Of a stretch of 64,000 nt of DNA, positions 13,593 through 25,800 are shown in pieces. The number at the start of each line of letters is the position of its first letter. Within the stretch, counting starts at the first letter, position 1. Source of the stretch: Deinandra increscens subsp. villosa (lineage: Eukaryota > Streptophyta > Magnoliopsida > Asterales > Asteraceae); assembly GCA_039602395.1 (NCBI GenBank), contig JBCNJP010000025.1:99810124-99874123 (forward strand), given 5' to 3'. The notes under the pieces were generated by a model. That model saw nothing but the letters and a program-made list of their open reading frames with translations, did no database searches and was not told the origin of the DNA. The translations under genes and the position numbers were made by a program.

Positions 13593-14100
13593 CTAGGTTA
13601 GTAACCCGTGTACTACATGAGTTGAATTTAAGTTAATAATATTAGATAAATACAAAAAAAGAACGGGTAGAAAATTTAAAAATTATAAATGACGTAATTC
13701 ATTATAAAACATTGATTCATAACTTAATACATTAAAAAACATATTATGTTTGACAAATTGCTGATTAGTTTCCTTAAAAAGACTCAAATTATTGATTAAA
13801 TTTATTAAATATACATTAAGTTTGCAAAAATATTATTTAAATGAAAATTAGTTTGGACAAAAGTTGGTAATATATTAGTCTAAATTGATAATTTAATAAG
13901 TTGATAATTGAAAATGGTTTTAACACTGAAGTGAACCATCTAGAAAGAAATAACAATTTTAAAGTTTTATTAAGATTAAGATAAAAATGTCTAGTCTTCC
14001 TTTCTTGTTAGTGAGATTTTCAATGAAATGGATGAAATTTCTTTTGTATTCACTAGCTGGCACTTGTAATTATCCTTGTTCTAAATTGTAAAATAACCCT
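13593..14100 (-). mobile_element. Helitron 3' end fragment
   Basis: On the minus strand the sequence ends in a GC-rich hairpin (ACCCGTGTACTACATGAGTT on the plus strand, partly decayed) followed by ACTAACCTAG and then host T, the Helitron 3' terminus pattern. The first 70 bases resemble the Helitron end at 62171, including CTAGGTTAGTAACCCGTG. The 5' limit is not identified; the right coordinate is approximate. Confidence 0.6.
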
Positions 14101-14503
14101 TAGATTGCAAGAAAAGATGAATGAATAAATAAAATAACCAATTGACCATATATTAGAAAACTATATAAAATCACCTTTCACATATCTCAGTCAGATCATG
14201 TCACATTTAAAAATTCCCATTAACTAATCATCATGATCAATCTAATATACAAACCCTTTTTTCCTTCTCTTTGCGTAAGGAATAGAACTGTCATATGTAT
14301 GACTTTCTCTCTTTCCACTTTCATCTTTAATTTCCTTCCAAACCCTAAAAAATCTGTCATTTTCAACACCCATCAACAAACTAACCATCTTCAAAACTCA
14401 TTCTGTTAATTTGGCCTGCCAGAAAGAAAAAGAAAAAAAACAAGTGGTGGTCAAATCAAGAGGCTCTTGATTTAATTTGTTGTTGCAGATATACATATAT
14501 AAT
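14101..14503. promoter_or_regulatory. Upstream region of the WRKY gene
   Basis: AT-rich with pyrimidine tracts near 14255-14345 that fit a 5' UTR. No ORF or repeat is recognised and no TATA box can be placed confidently. Confidence 0.35.
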
Positions 14504-15782
14504 ATGGATGGCAATTTTCAAGGTGAATTAGCAGATATTTTCCGGCCGGGAAGTGTCAACTCCGGCGATCCTCCGGGGGTCTCAGATTGGCAGTATGACT
14601 TTGATCAATCTGATGATCATCAAGAACCACAAATGATCCAAAAGTCAACCAGAATAATCCATGATGAGGGTTTTGGTCAACCCTTCACCAGTCTTCTTGC
14701 AGATCCACTCCATATTCTTGATCATCAAAGAACCTCATCTTCTTCATCAATTACTCCATGCTTCTTTGGAACAACAAGAAGTCTGAATGAAGATCATCAT
14801 CATCTGATCATATCCTCCACATGAATCTGCAGCAATAACAAGATCAATCCAGTTAGGGTTTGATGATGATCATCAAAATCATCATAATAACAACATGTTC
14901 TCAAAGATGGTGCAGATTTCATCATCAAATAATAATAATAATAATAATAATCTTTCATCATCAAACTGCAGTGACATCATCACATCTACTTCTAATTCTA
15001 ACTCGTCTTCTTCGAAACGAAGCTTGCTGGAAGCTGCTTCAACCAGCTCGTTACAGATCTCATCATCACCGAGAAATCCGGCCATCAAGAGAAGGTAAGT
15101 TGTCACCCTGCTTAAATATTATATATATTAAATTCTTTCTTATTGGAAACTGCCTCAATGAATTAATTAAGATATATAGTAGTATATGATAACATGCATA
15201 TTGCTTCATAAATGATAGTTTTTACCTCGTTTTTGCAACACCTATCATATTTTTTATATCCTATAGCTATAGATTAGATGCATACATGATATATATAAAA
15301 TACATGATAATGTACAAGTCTTGCATATTAAACATGAATCAAATATGATATGTATTTGGTTAGACCAAATCGATCTAAGCATCGATTCAAGCTCTAATTA
15401 AGGGGTGACGCAATGGAAAGCGTTATATGGTAAAAGTATATTTTAAGTCTGAATCTAGCTTAATTCGACCGGTATATAATTTACCATAGTATTTTCCTGA
15501 AATTGTGGTATACTTATACTTGAAACTATATATTTTCATAAAATTAAGCTTAACTAATGACACGATATTATTTTCAATTTGTATAATTTAAACTTATGAT
15601 CATTTCCTATCATCAATATATATATATATTAATCTTTTTTCTTTTTACTATGAAAAGGTTTTAAATAATAAATCAAAAGATTCCCTATAGTACAATATTT
15701 ATTTCTTGTATTCTTTTATGAGTAATTAATATTGTATATTAATTATTTCATTAATCTTAATTATTTTTCTTCCTGTATATCC

Positions 15783-15829
<47 letters not shown>

Positions 15830-18800
15830 CCAATTCCATTAAATTACCTAATTTTATGGGTTTAATAATTAAAGATAGAAAATATATAGTTTATAAAGTA
15901 TATATTGTGATTATTGTCATATCATAATTAATGACTTACAAAAAGAGATCGTGGGATGATAGCTAGCTAGTATATACGATACTTAATTTAATTAATTAAG
16001 TTATTGCCAACAAGTGTCATTATTTTATTTAATTTGCTTAGAGTCAGAGTTATTGATACCAGAAAGACACATGTGATCTATGCATTTGATAGAAAATTAA
16101 ACTTAAAATCAATTATTTAGTCTAATAGTATTCCGCTATATTATTATACAATTTAAATGCTGTTCAAAAAAAAATATATATACAATTTAAATTTATTGAT
16201 GTTTATTGAGGAGGTAAAGAATTTAAATTGTACACTAGACAAATTAGATAGATTTAATTGCTGAACTAAAGCATCTACTATATATGGGTACTATGTTTGT
16301 ATAGTAAAAGTAGAAAGAGTATCCTGGAGAAATAGAACAAAAATGACCCAACATTATTGTCTAGCTAGACCTTGTGTACGTGTACTAGAGTCTTGTTTGT
16401 TTGTTTTTGTTTTATTGAAAAATTTACTGTTAAAAAAGCATACACATTCATGTTAGAAAAAAACCGACTAAATGAAAGCTTTTACTTCACATATAGCTTC
16501 CTATTTTGGGAATATATATACATATAAATGATACTAGTTTTTTACAAATAAACTACTTTTTTTAGTAGTGTTAGTTATATATGGTTTAACAATTAACATA
16601 GTTATAGAATTTTCTCATAAACATGTACTTTGAATTTTTAAATAAACGACTATTCTTGATTTAGTAGTTATATTTTGTGTTGATCGACTTATACCTTCAA
16701 AATTTCATGATATATATATGTTGATGTGGGTTTATCTTTAGACATTTTTCGATTAGTTAATTATTCGTTAATGTGGAAAGTATTATTACTATTGTTAGTA
16801 TTATTGCTATAATTATTTCTTCTATAAATAAAACACCTAAAATTTTCTATATATATCCTCAATCACCTTTTAATCGTACATATTCACCAAAGAAGAAATT
16901 AAAATTTATATAAAAGTTCCTTCTCATATGTTTTTGTCTTTTGCTAACCGTCACATTAGGTAGCCTTCTACCTAAATGAGTAATCTAGCTCACCGATACA
17001 TAATATAAATTATCAAATTAATTCGAACACAAAAAAGGAATAATCATTATAATGAGTAATTAAGAAAAGTATATTATTATTTTATAACATTTAACCTTAC
17101 TGGTTATTAAACTGGATATAAACACAACCACGGGACTCATCATCATTTCTTTAGTCTACTACACGTAAGTACGTAACATAATAAGTTATATATTTGTTTT
17201 GTCTCCGGATTGTATCATTTTCTTGTTGTGTTTTATCATGATACATATACATAACGGCTTCCATCATACATTGATAAATGTAAAAAAAAATGAGAAAATA
17301 TATAAGTAAAATAAAAAAAAATTAAGTGCAAACAAAGTATAAATTTATGATTATTGTGCTACCGATCAGGATTGCATTTGACAAAGAAAATGAAAATTAA
17401 AGTGTTATTAGTTAAACTAACACTATGAATTATGATTGACAATATGTCATAATTTGCATATTAAATCCATTGACCAAATTACAATATCAAATTTTGAATT
17501 TTAACACGTTTAAATAACCTCATTGATAATAACTTAAGAAAAAAACTTAAATGAGTTTTTTAATATTTTTAACATATGCTATATAATTAACATAATTATA
17601 CATTTTTGTTCCATTTTAGATGAAAGTAACGTATTTAAATGAAAACATATTTAATACATGATACACCCTACCCTTTAATTTGAAATAACTTATCTTAAGA
17701 ACATTTAAGATCAAGGTTTCAACTCACCCGTGATGATCCTTAATTTATGACAATACATAGCTAGATATGAAAATCATATATGTTTAATTTACGCTACATG
17801 TGACAAACAAATCTATAAACTAGATGTATAATCAAACGATATATAACTAATATCAACAAAAATATTTGTATAATCAAGTAACTTTAATAACTATTCTTAT
17901 TATGATAACGAATTCGAATCTCGAACAATGGTTGAAACATACTATATATGTGTCTGAACTCATGTATTTTATGGTATTATATTATATATAAAAAATTTCA
18001 CATCACCTGACGAATGACTATTCAACAATATATTGGATAGTTATTCGAATTATGATTCGTTAAAAAAAGTCATTACTTTTTATATAGAGTCTATTGTATA
18101 CTTGTCATAAGACCGTTCGAATCTGGTTTAAGAAAGGGTGATAGTGGAATTAAAAAATATATTTTAACACCATTTGAAAGAATTTTCTTTTGTGTGCATT
18201 TTGATTTTGAAGTTGAGAGTTGTTAATATGTCTCATCATGATTGAACATGAGCTAAGTACTGTCACAACACAGTCACACAGAACCACCATTTGGATGGAA
18301 TTTTCAGATCTAAAAATCTAATCAGTTTTTAGTTTTTTACTTTTTTATTATTATTGATTTGTACTTTTATGTAAATTTTCAAACATAACATATTTTCAAG
18401 CGTATAAAAAAATTCTTTTCTTTTTTAAATAAAAATATTCGGTGTAATCCTACTCATTGAATAGGTCTGGGAAAGGCAAGATAATGACAGATCTTACCCT
18501 TATCACATAAATAAAGAGACTGTACCAGTGAGACCCCAACTTGAAAACAAACCAAAACACAAATACGTACACTAAGCATCAATAACCGCAATATTTGATC
18601 AATTATGTACTAGTGATCGAGTAGCAAGTATCAAGTACGTAGAGTAGAAATCATCATCATCATACTCAGTAAACCCACCGATAGCAAAGCTAAGGTAGGG
18701 TCTGAGGAGGTAAGATGTAGACAACCTTACCTCTATCCCGTAGGAATAGAGTGACTGCTTCCAGTAAGACCCCCGGCTCCGCAGTTTTGCGTCAAGCCTT

Positions 18801-20975
18801 GGACATAAGGCATATAACACTCAGCAAATCGGGATAATGACCGATTGGTGCATGCACCAATGTCTTACGGCTATCAACTCCAAAACATGATGCATGATTA
18901 ATCGTCCATCACTTTTAACGTTATTTTTCATGAAATTAGTAAAATAACTTTAAAATTAGTGCAATTTCACTTTTACCCCCCAACGGCCTGTTGGGATTTA
19001 AATCCCGAGCCGTCAAGTGGGCTTCGGCCCAATCCGTGTCATGCGTCCAAGTCGAGGGCGGTGGCCTTAATCCGAGTTTTATTAAGTCTTTGTGCGTCTA
19101 TATATATCACACCGAGTTAGGGTTTGTGTTATGAGAATTATTGTGTAGGTTTTGAGTTATTTTTCTATATATGCAATAAAAGTAAGGCTTACATATAATT
19201 TATGTGTTTTTTTTTGTTTTCTTGATCACGATCCTAGAACTTGACAGGCCTACACACACACATATATATATACATATACATTATATGCGTACACTATAAG
19301 AGGGACGTATACTTGTATCAAGTATTTAAAGCACATAGATGAACCTAAGGGTAGAATGTTACGCAAAACAAAAACCGTGCAAGAGACGAAATGTATCGAG
19401 GATTACACAACAATTAACAATAGAAAACATGAAAAAGGGGAATGATGTAGACACCCTGAAAAGAAAAGAAAAAAAAACAATATTATGTTAGTACTTAATT
19501 TGATTTGGCATGCATAATGTAAAGGTTTTAAGGAACAATGAGGCCATGCATAATATTGCCTAAGATGTTATAAGTGCTTAATTTTCATTCTGGATATATT
19601 AATCTAAACCTAGCTAACAATGGTTGAATAATGAGCTTGCAGGAAGAGCCAGGCAAAGAAGGTGGTGTGCATACCAGCACCAACGCCTGTAAATAGTAGA
19701 CCCACCGGTGAAGTTGTTCCATCCGACCTCTGGGCATGGAGGAAGTATGGCCAAAAGCCTATTAAAGGATCCCCTTTTCCAAGGTACGCACATTTGTAAC
19801 TAAAACAGGTCAGATTCGGATCAACTCTGAATATGTTTGCGGGTTCGCTAGCTCATTTATTTATATATTTCAAACAATATTATAGAGTGTTCACTGTTCA
19901 TAGACATAACACTTGTGTATTTTATGTTGAAGTTTAAAAGGAAATGAGGATCATGCACTATAGCAAAATGAGTTTAATGCAAAATTTTATTTTTACATAA
20001 AAATGTTTCATTAGATCAAGTTGCATTAGAATTAATGCCGTTCAAAAAAATTACAGTTGACTTAATGCAACTTTTTTGTTACGTAATGTATTTTTTTCCT
20101 GAAGAGTTACATCGTAAAAAGGTTGCGTTAGGTATAAAAACTTACACTACGTAACAAAAATGTTGCATTAAGTTTAATGGAACTTCACCTAATGCAACAT
20201 TTTTGGAATTTGTTTGTGACAAAATTGTTGCATTCGGCTCGTTTTTTTGTAATGATGTTTTGTAGTTTTTCTGTTAGTATTTATCATGGTTGTAAAAATC
20301 TCGTCAAGCCTCCGATTAATCGCCGACTAATCACTTATCGGTCTTTAACTAATTACCGATACAATTAACTCCTGTCACAGACGATTAATTTCCGATTAAT
20401 CCCTTAACCCCGGTTAACCGTCCAACGTTTTTTACAACCTTAGTATTGATATATATATTTTTATGAATTTGTAATTTTAAAGTATTAATATGTAAAAAAA
20501 TTGCAGAGGGTACTACCGATGTAGTAGTTCAAAGGGTTGCTCAGCAAGAAAACAAGTGGAAAGAAGCCGAACAGATCCAAACATGTTGGTCATCACCTAC
20601 ACTTCCGAGCACAACCATCCATGGCCGACGCAAAGGAACGCCCTGGCCGGCTCCACGAGAACCCCACAACCACCAAAGACCACCACCACCACCACCGAAC
20701 AACCACCGCAAAAAGAAACCAAAAAAGATGATCATGCAGTTGGAGGAGGTGGAAATATTCAAGTGAAAGATGAATTACAAGTATTGGAAGCAAGTTTTCC
20801 TCATGATTACCGGCCGGAGCTGCCCGGCGGTGGCGGTCAACCGGATGATTTTTTTTCAGGTCTAGGAGAGATAGAAGTTGATCCTATAAGCATGTTGTTG
20901 AACCATGGTTTCTTGGGTGGTGGTGGTGATGAAGAAGCAGAAAATTATAGTAATGATTTGGATCCTTTCAGTTGA
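14504..20975 (+). CDS. WRKY14: WRKY transcription factor, group IIe (WRKY14/35 type), frameshifted
   Basis: Nuclear DNA-binding protein predicted to bind W-box (TTGAC) sites. Three exons: about 14504-15094, 19643-19783 and 20507-20975, the usual group IIe structure, with an intron inside the WRKY domain after PFPR. The N-terminus MDGNFQGELADIFR is family-like; a linker with QISSS, poly-Asn and SPRNPAIKRR leads into the basic stretch RKSQAKKVV, then the heptad WRKYGQK and a C-X5-C-X23-H-X-H zinc finger. The tail has the typical YRPELPGG and DDFFSGLGEIE motifs. Exon 1 does not read through: the first frame stops at 14822-14824, while all downstream coding needs the frame one base later. The shift must lie at 14808-14821, within or next to TATCCTCCAC; dropping one base would give the ISP motif. 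This is either an assembly indel or a broken allele. Intron 1 is 4.5 kb. The symbol reflects best resemblance, not proven orthology. Confidence 0.9.
14927..14952 (+). repeat. AAT trinucleotide run encoding poly-Asn
   Basis: Eight consecutive AAT-type codons in WRKY exon 1 encode a poly-Asn tract. Length polymorphism is likely, but in-frame. Confidence 0.9.
15786..15828. repeat. AT dinucleotide microsatellite
   Basis: About 21 AT units in WRKY intron 1. A shorter AT run lies near 15617-15630. Confidence 0.95.
18430..18800. mobile_element. Two diverged copies of a short interspersed repeat in WRKY intron 1
   Basis: The copy at about 18650-18780 has the core AAGGTAGGGTCTGAGGAGG, then ACCTTACCTCTATCCCGTAG and TTCCAGTAAGACCCC. 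The copy at about 18445-18537 has the diverged series AATAGGTCTGGGAAAGGC, ATCTTACCC and CCAGTGAGACCCC in the same order. From memory this is a dispersed plant repeat that often carries a CAT/CAA-rich flank, perhaps a SINE. I could not find target duplications. Confidence 0.5.
18989..19246 (+). mobile_element. Probable solo LTR in WRKY intron 1
   Basis: The segment begins TGTTGGGATTT and ends TTGACA, with the 4-bp GGCC on both sides (18985-18988 and 19247-19250). It has a TATA-like TCTATATATATCAC near 19097 and a polyadenylation-like AATAAAAG near 19185, the U3-R-U5 order of a Copia LTR. No primer-binding site follows the right end, so it looks solo. GGCCT on both sides leaves the exact boundary one base ambiguous. 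Confidence 0.55.
20040..20175. repeat. Inverted repeat in WRKY intron 2
   Basis: TTAATGCAACTTTTTTGTTACGTA near 20073 is answered by the inverse TACGTAACAAAAATGTTGCATTAA near 20149, giving arms of about 24 bases around a 55-base spacer. Looks like the core of a small foldback MITE; superfamily not determined. Confidence 0.6.
20286..20446. mobile_element. Small MITE-like element in WRKY intron 2
   Basis: The left end ATGGTTGTAAAAATC and right end TTTTTTACAACCTTAG are inverted. The inside repeats CGATTAATC-type motifs. The ends resemble hAT-type MITEs with GGTTGTAAAAA termini, but a clean 8-bp duplication is not evident, so boundaries are provisional. Confidence 0.5.
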
Positions 20976-22858
20976 AATTGATTTAATTATTATTAATTTG
21001 GATGAATTTATTTGTCTAAAAGAAGTAAAGAAGTATAATTTATTTATTTGGTTGGTGTTTGAATTATCGAGTAATTAAAAATATTTTTTATTTTATTAAA
21101 TTGATTGGTTAATATTAGTTTTACTGGATTTTATCTATTTATTTTTTCTTACTTTTTAGAAAAGCAATAACATAATAACAAATTAAGAAAATGTAAATCA
21201 TGTAATGTGTTAGTGATTATTTTTATGGGCCGACTTGAACTAAAATACAAACAAAAAAGTACTCTAATTTTAAAAGATACTGTAGTATATCAAGCAATAG
21301 CTTTCTATATTTAAATTATGAAATTATAAAAATCATAAATAATTTATGTACGTGTTGTTTGGAACATAAAAACAGTGAGATGATAAGGGAACCCCACTCT
21401 TTGGTTTGAGGGAATAACATAATTGGGTGTTGATGAGACTGAAAGTTTATAGGAATAGTTGATCCATCAAAGAGCTGGTGTTATAGATGTGACTCACTTA
21501 CATATATCATTATACAAATTGTTGACTTTAAAACAAGACAAAACCATGGAACTTTTGTAGACTAATTTAATACTGGTTTTTTAGGATATCTTCTTGTAAT
21601 TAAATGGTGTATTTAACAAACATATTTGGTATAGAAAGTAGGATCTTGGGAGTTTTGCATGAGATCAAGCTTTACTTTATCACTATGATAAACAGCCAAC
21701 TCAGTAAGACAAATTGTGTGTTTTACCAAAAAGAAAAAAGGAAAGAAAAAAAAAAAAAGAAACGAGGGTTTAAATTTTAAAATTTAAAGGGTGAAAGTTA
21801 TGGTGTATTTGTTCTAGAAAATGGACGAAATGTTATCAAGAGTAAAACTAATTTGATATTGGCTCGACTTTTATCAATTTCGAGCTCCTAATCCTGACTT
21901 GAGTTTTTATCGAGTTTTACAAGCTTTATGCGATATGTATATGTATATAAATTAAAAAGTCAATGTTGATAAACTTAGATTGTCTTTATGTGATATTTAT
22001 ATGTATATAAATTAAAAAGTCAATGTTGATAAACTTAGATTGTTTTCAATGTTGAGGGACGTCATTAGCATTAGCGTGTCATGTTAATGTTTTTTCCATA
22101 TCATTCTGTCGTACAGTTTTTACCCCCAACACTAACATACTCATCATTCTCACATAAACTCCACAATTAAATATTAATCTGTGAGAGGAGAAAAGAAAAA
22201 ACATAACAATGCGGTACACACTACTAAGGGTGGAATTGACCACGCTACATGTCCCACATGCGGGTGCTAGCAAGGAAGTGGGCGCCCAACAAATCCTCAC
22301 GTCGGAGGTGGTCTTATGGGTAATTATGGTAATTAGTGTTGTCCCATAAAAGTAATGAGAGTTTAAATCCTTGTAAATATAAAGTTGGTGTATTGATGAA
22401 AAAGTTGTTGTTTAAAAAATATATATATTAAAATATTTTTATAGTCTTCTATGTGTTAATTTTTCTTTCAAACTGCATCACAAAGTCTCTTTTCAATTAT
22501 AAAAAAAAAAGTGAGCCATGTCAAGCTCGAACTAGAATAAACAAAACTTCGAGGCATTGAGCCTAAGGTGGTAGATGAGATTATAGAGGCCTTTGGTCAG
22601 ACTTGTGATTATCCGATAGGATCATAAAAGCATCCATTTTGGTAAGTTAGTTACTCCAATACATAGGGTCAAATGATCATTGGCAAGAAACTAACAGTCT
22701 CATAGATTGAGGCAAAACAAAATGAAATTTGAAACTAAAAACATAATCCGTGATACTGGAATCTTTCAATAAAAAGTTTATCGGTTCTGTTACTGCTAGA
22801 AATGACTAACAAGACTCGGAAAGCTAGAAAGAATGGTACCATTACTCATTTGCATTCC
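20976..22858. other. Convergent intergenic region between WRKY and epsilon-COP
   Basis: Contains the WRKY 3' UTR and, at the right, the 3' flank of the minus-strand epsilon-COP gene. Apart from a 60-bp tandem duplication I recognise no gene or transposon. Confidence 0.4.
21924..22043. repeat. 60-bp unit tandemly duplicated
   Basis: Two adjacent units, each containing ATATGTATATAAATTAAAAA and CAATGTTGATAAACTTAGAT, differ at only a few positions. The period is exactly 60 bases. Confidence 0.9.
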
Positions 22859-25800
22859 TCAACCAACTGTTTGCACCGCCCTATCGAAACTTTCTTCTGT
22901 GGTTAATCCCCGTTTGACCAACATGTGTTCTGGATCTGACAGTTTCAACTGGCTGCAAAACAAACGGGTCAAAACGTGTTGGGATCCAAACAGGTTATTT
23001 TACGGGTCAATTCGGGTCAAGTCAAGTCAAGTTTAGAGAAATATTAATTAATTGATGTGTCGCATATGATTACAAAATTATATAATTACAATCACAAATT
23101 TAAGTTTTTTTATATAATGATTTAGAAGGTTTTATGCAATTGAATACCTTTGGTGAATTTCAACTTATATAACCTGCTTGATTGGTTTTCTTTTTAGTAC
23201 ACATCGTTTAGCTTAACCCATTTGACCAGTTAGAGACTATATAAAACCCAGATCAACCCATCTGTATGACTGTATCTAAAAAGGTTGAGATGGCCACCTA
23301 TACTATTTAGTTACCTAATTAACAAGATTTTGCTGCAATCAGCATGACGCTTGATGAGTCAAGAGTATTTAACATTTTATAAATGATTTATATATTTATC
23401 ATCCTCATTTCTGATCTGAATGTCATGAATATAAGTCAGTCATATTCAGTCACACAGAAACAGTCTGTTCATAAAACTCTAAGGGAAAGACTACAAAACC
23501 AGAGTCCTTGTGCACAGAAATCACACATCAGTCTGTGTTGTGCTCATATTTAAAATTTTAAATGAATTCTCATACTTACGCCATCTGTTTCAAATTGTTT
23601 CCCGCGTATTTAGGGACAAATGTACTACCCACATTTCACGTGTGTAAGTAGCTGATTGTAGGGTATACAATACTATACATCTTTCTACAAGAAATTAATA
23701 TAATAATGATACTATATGTGACTTTGATCAGTCCTCGATGGGACATCCTCGTGGTAAATATTGTATTCCCCTCGGTGAGGGTTCGAATACTACAGTGTGC
23801 AGATGTGGTGGGTTTAGTTAACAGGTGTAGAATAGGTTGCCAGTATGAAAATGTGACTTCAATCCAAGTTGACTGTTGGAAGGCTAAATTTCTACTTTCA
23901 GTTCCTAGATAAAATTTCAAGCTAGGGTTAGAGTGGAGGGCAGAAAAAGTAAAATCAGTTAAAAATCCATCTCTCCAGTTCTTGTTTTTTGTTCCCCGAG
24001 GCCCCAATAATAAAATTTCTGTCAAATTTCTGTTCCTGTTTTGGCAAGATTTCATATTTCATAACAAACGAAAATGCAGGATGGATCAATGTTATTGTCA
24101 GTGAAGTAGTATGATTTTCATACCTTAAAAACCGTGCAGAAGGTTTCCCAAGATGAAGACTGCATACAACCAGATTAGCCAGTGTTTCTCGATCCTTTGC
24201 ATCCTATATAAGGGGCATCAAAATAATGTGTCAGGGTTGGCTAACAGATCAAAACAGACTTGTGTTGAAACAAGTCTGTTTTAGTACGGGTCAAAAAAGG
24301 AATGGTCGGATCAGTTAACCCGCATGATATAAAATTATAACGGATTACCAAAACTATTTTCACAGAAAAGTAACCAAGTTTCAAAAGTGTTCCAATTAGG
24401 TCACTCATATCGTTTTTGTCCCAATTACATAACTTAACATTCAAATCGAGCCATGTCCTTTTTTCCATGTGTCAAGAAAAAAATGGAGCACAAGATGTTG
24501 GGGTCGGATTTTTTAATATATGAAATTATATTTATTAAATTAAAAAACACTTTATTTACATTACAAATTTAAAAAACTTGTTAAAACCCATGCTATCACT
24601 CAACGTTAGCCTTAAATAGTTAAATAAAAGGGAAAAAAGAGATAAAAATCACTATCACCACGGTTACCTATGTAATGGATGAAAAACCCTTAATTTTGAT
24701 GAAAAATGAATGTTCAGTGACCTAATTAAAACACTTTTGAAACTTGAGTGACCTAATTGGAACACTTTTGAAACTTGGTTACTTTTCTACAAAGTTTTGA
24801 GTAAGACCGCTTAAGAAGTTAGGAGTTATATGAATCAACAATAGACTTTGGAGTTTGGAGACTTCCAACTTGTTCCATTTTATTCGTTCCCCCTTCAGTT
24901 ACTTTTTTTCATTAGACCTTTCAAGATAAAACCAGCCCAAATCACTTCATTCATAATTAAACGGGTTGAAATAATGCAACAAATATGTAAGGTTGGTTGG
25001 AAATTTACCTTGTTTAGTGCTTCTAGTAAAAATGATTCAGCTTCATCAAAATTGCCCATGTGCATGCAGCATACAGCTTTCCCATTTAGTATCAGACTAG
25101 TCATCTGGAACTTCTCAGAGAAGTCTTGGAAGATGAGATATGCTTCCTGTATCTTTGAACCACCCTAATTCACCAAACATTTTGAGAATTAATGGTAGAG
25201 TTTATTACGTATAAGATGGCGGAGGACCTAAAAAGAAGAATATGTACCACAGCTAAATTAAGCCATGCAGTTGCAAGCTGAGTCAGCGTGTGATCCTCAT
25301 CAATATGTTGCATGATTCTTAACTGCTTCTCAGCATAATCCGATCTGTTCATCTTCAAGAAAATGTGGACATTCAAGGCATATCTGAAAAGCACATGATG
25401 TGTTAGGCCTAGGGTTTCTTGCTATATAAAATGTATCATTTATTAGGAGCATGTAAAACCATAAAAATTTTATAAATTATCTAATAAAAGGCAAAGTAAG
25501 ACTCAACAGTTCCATAGTCCCCCCAGCATTTGTGTATTTAAGAGCCTCATTGTAGTCCTGCTCATGCATGAATATGGTCCCAGCAATAAGCCTAAGTATT
25601 GGATTGTTCCCGATGGCAGCATCACCCAACCACTCCTTTATACTTGAAATTGTGTTTTCCTGTCACATTTGAAAACCAGTTACTAATACGAATATACGGT
25701 CCATCTGATCCATGAAATAACAGCAGAAGAACATGTAGACTAACGTCATTATAACCAATTCCAACTTCATGTTTTATATCATCAATGTTGCAATATCAGA

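Noticed and set aside
14781..14832. A small intron to explain the WRKY frameshift (GTCTGA to CTGCAG)
   Set aside because: About 52 bases, below the usual plant minimum, with a weak donor, and homologous genes have no intron here.
14882..15189. Acidic and Ile-rich frames over WRKY exon 1
   Set aside because: By-products of the AAT/ATC repeats that encode the poly-Asn stretch.
23636..24055. 139-residue minus-strand frame in epsilon-COP intron 6
   Set aside because: No family resemblance, and it falls between two firm exons.
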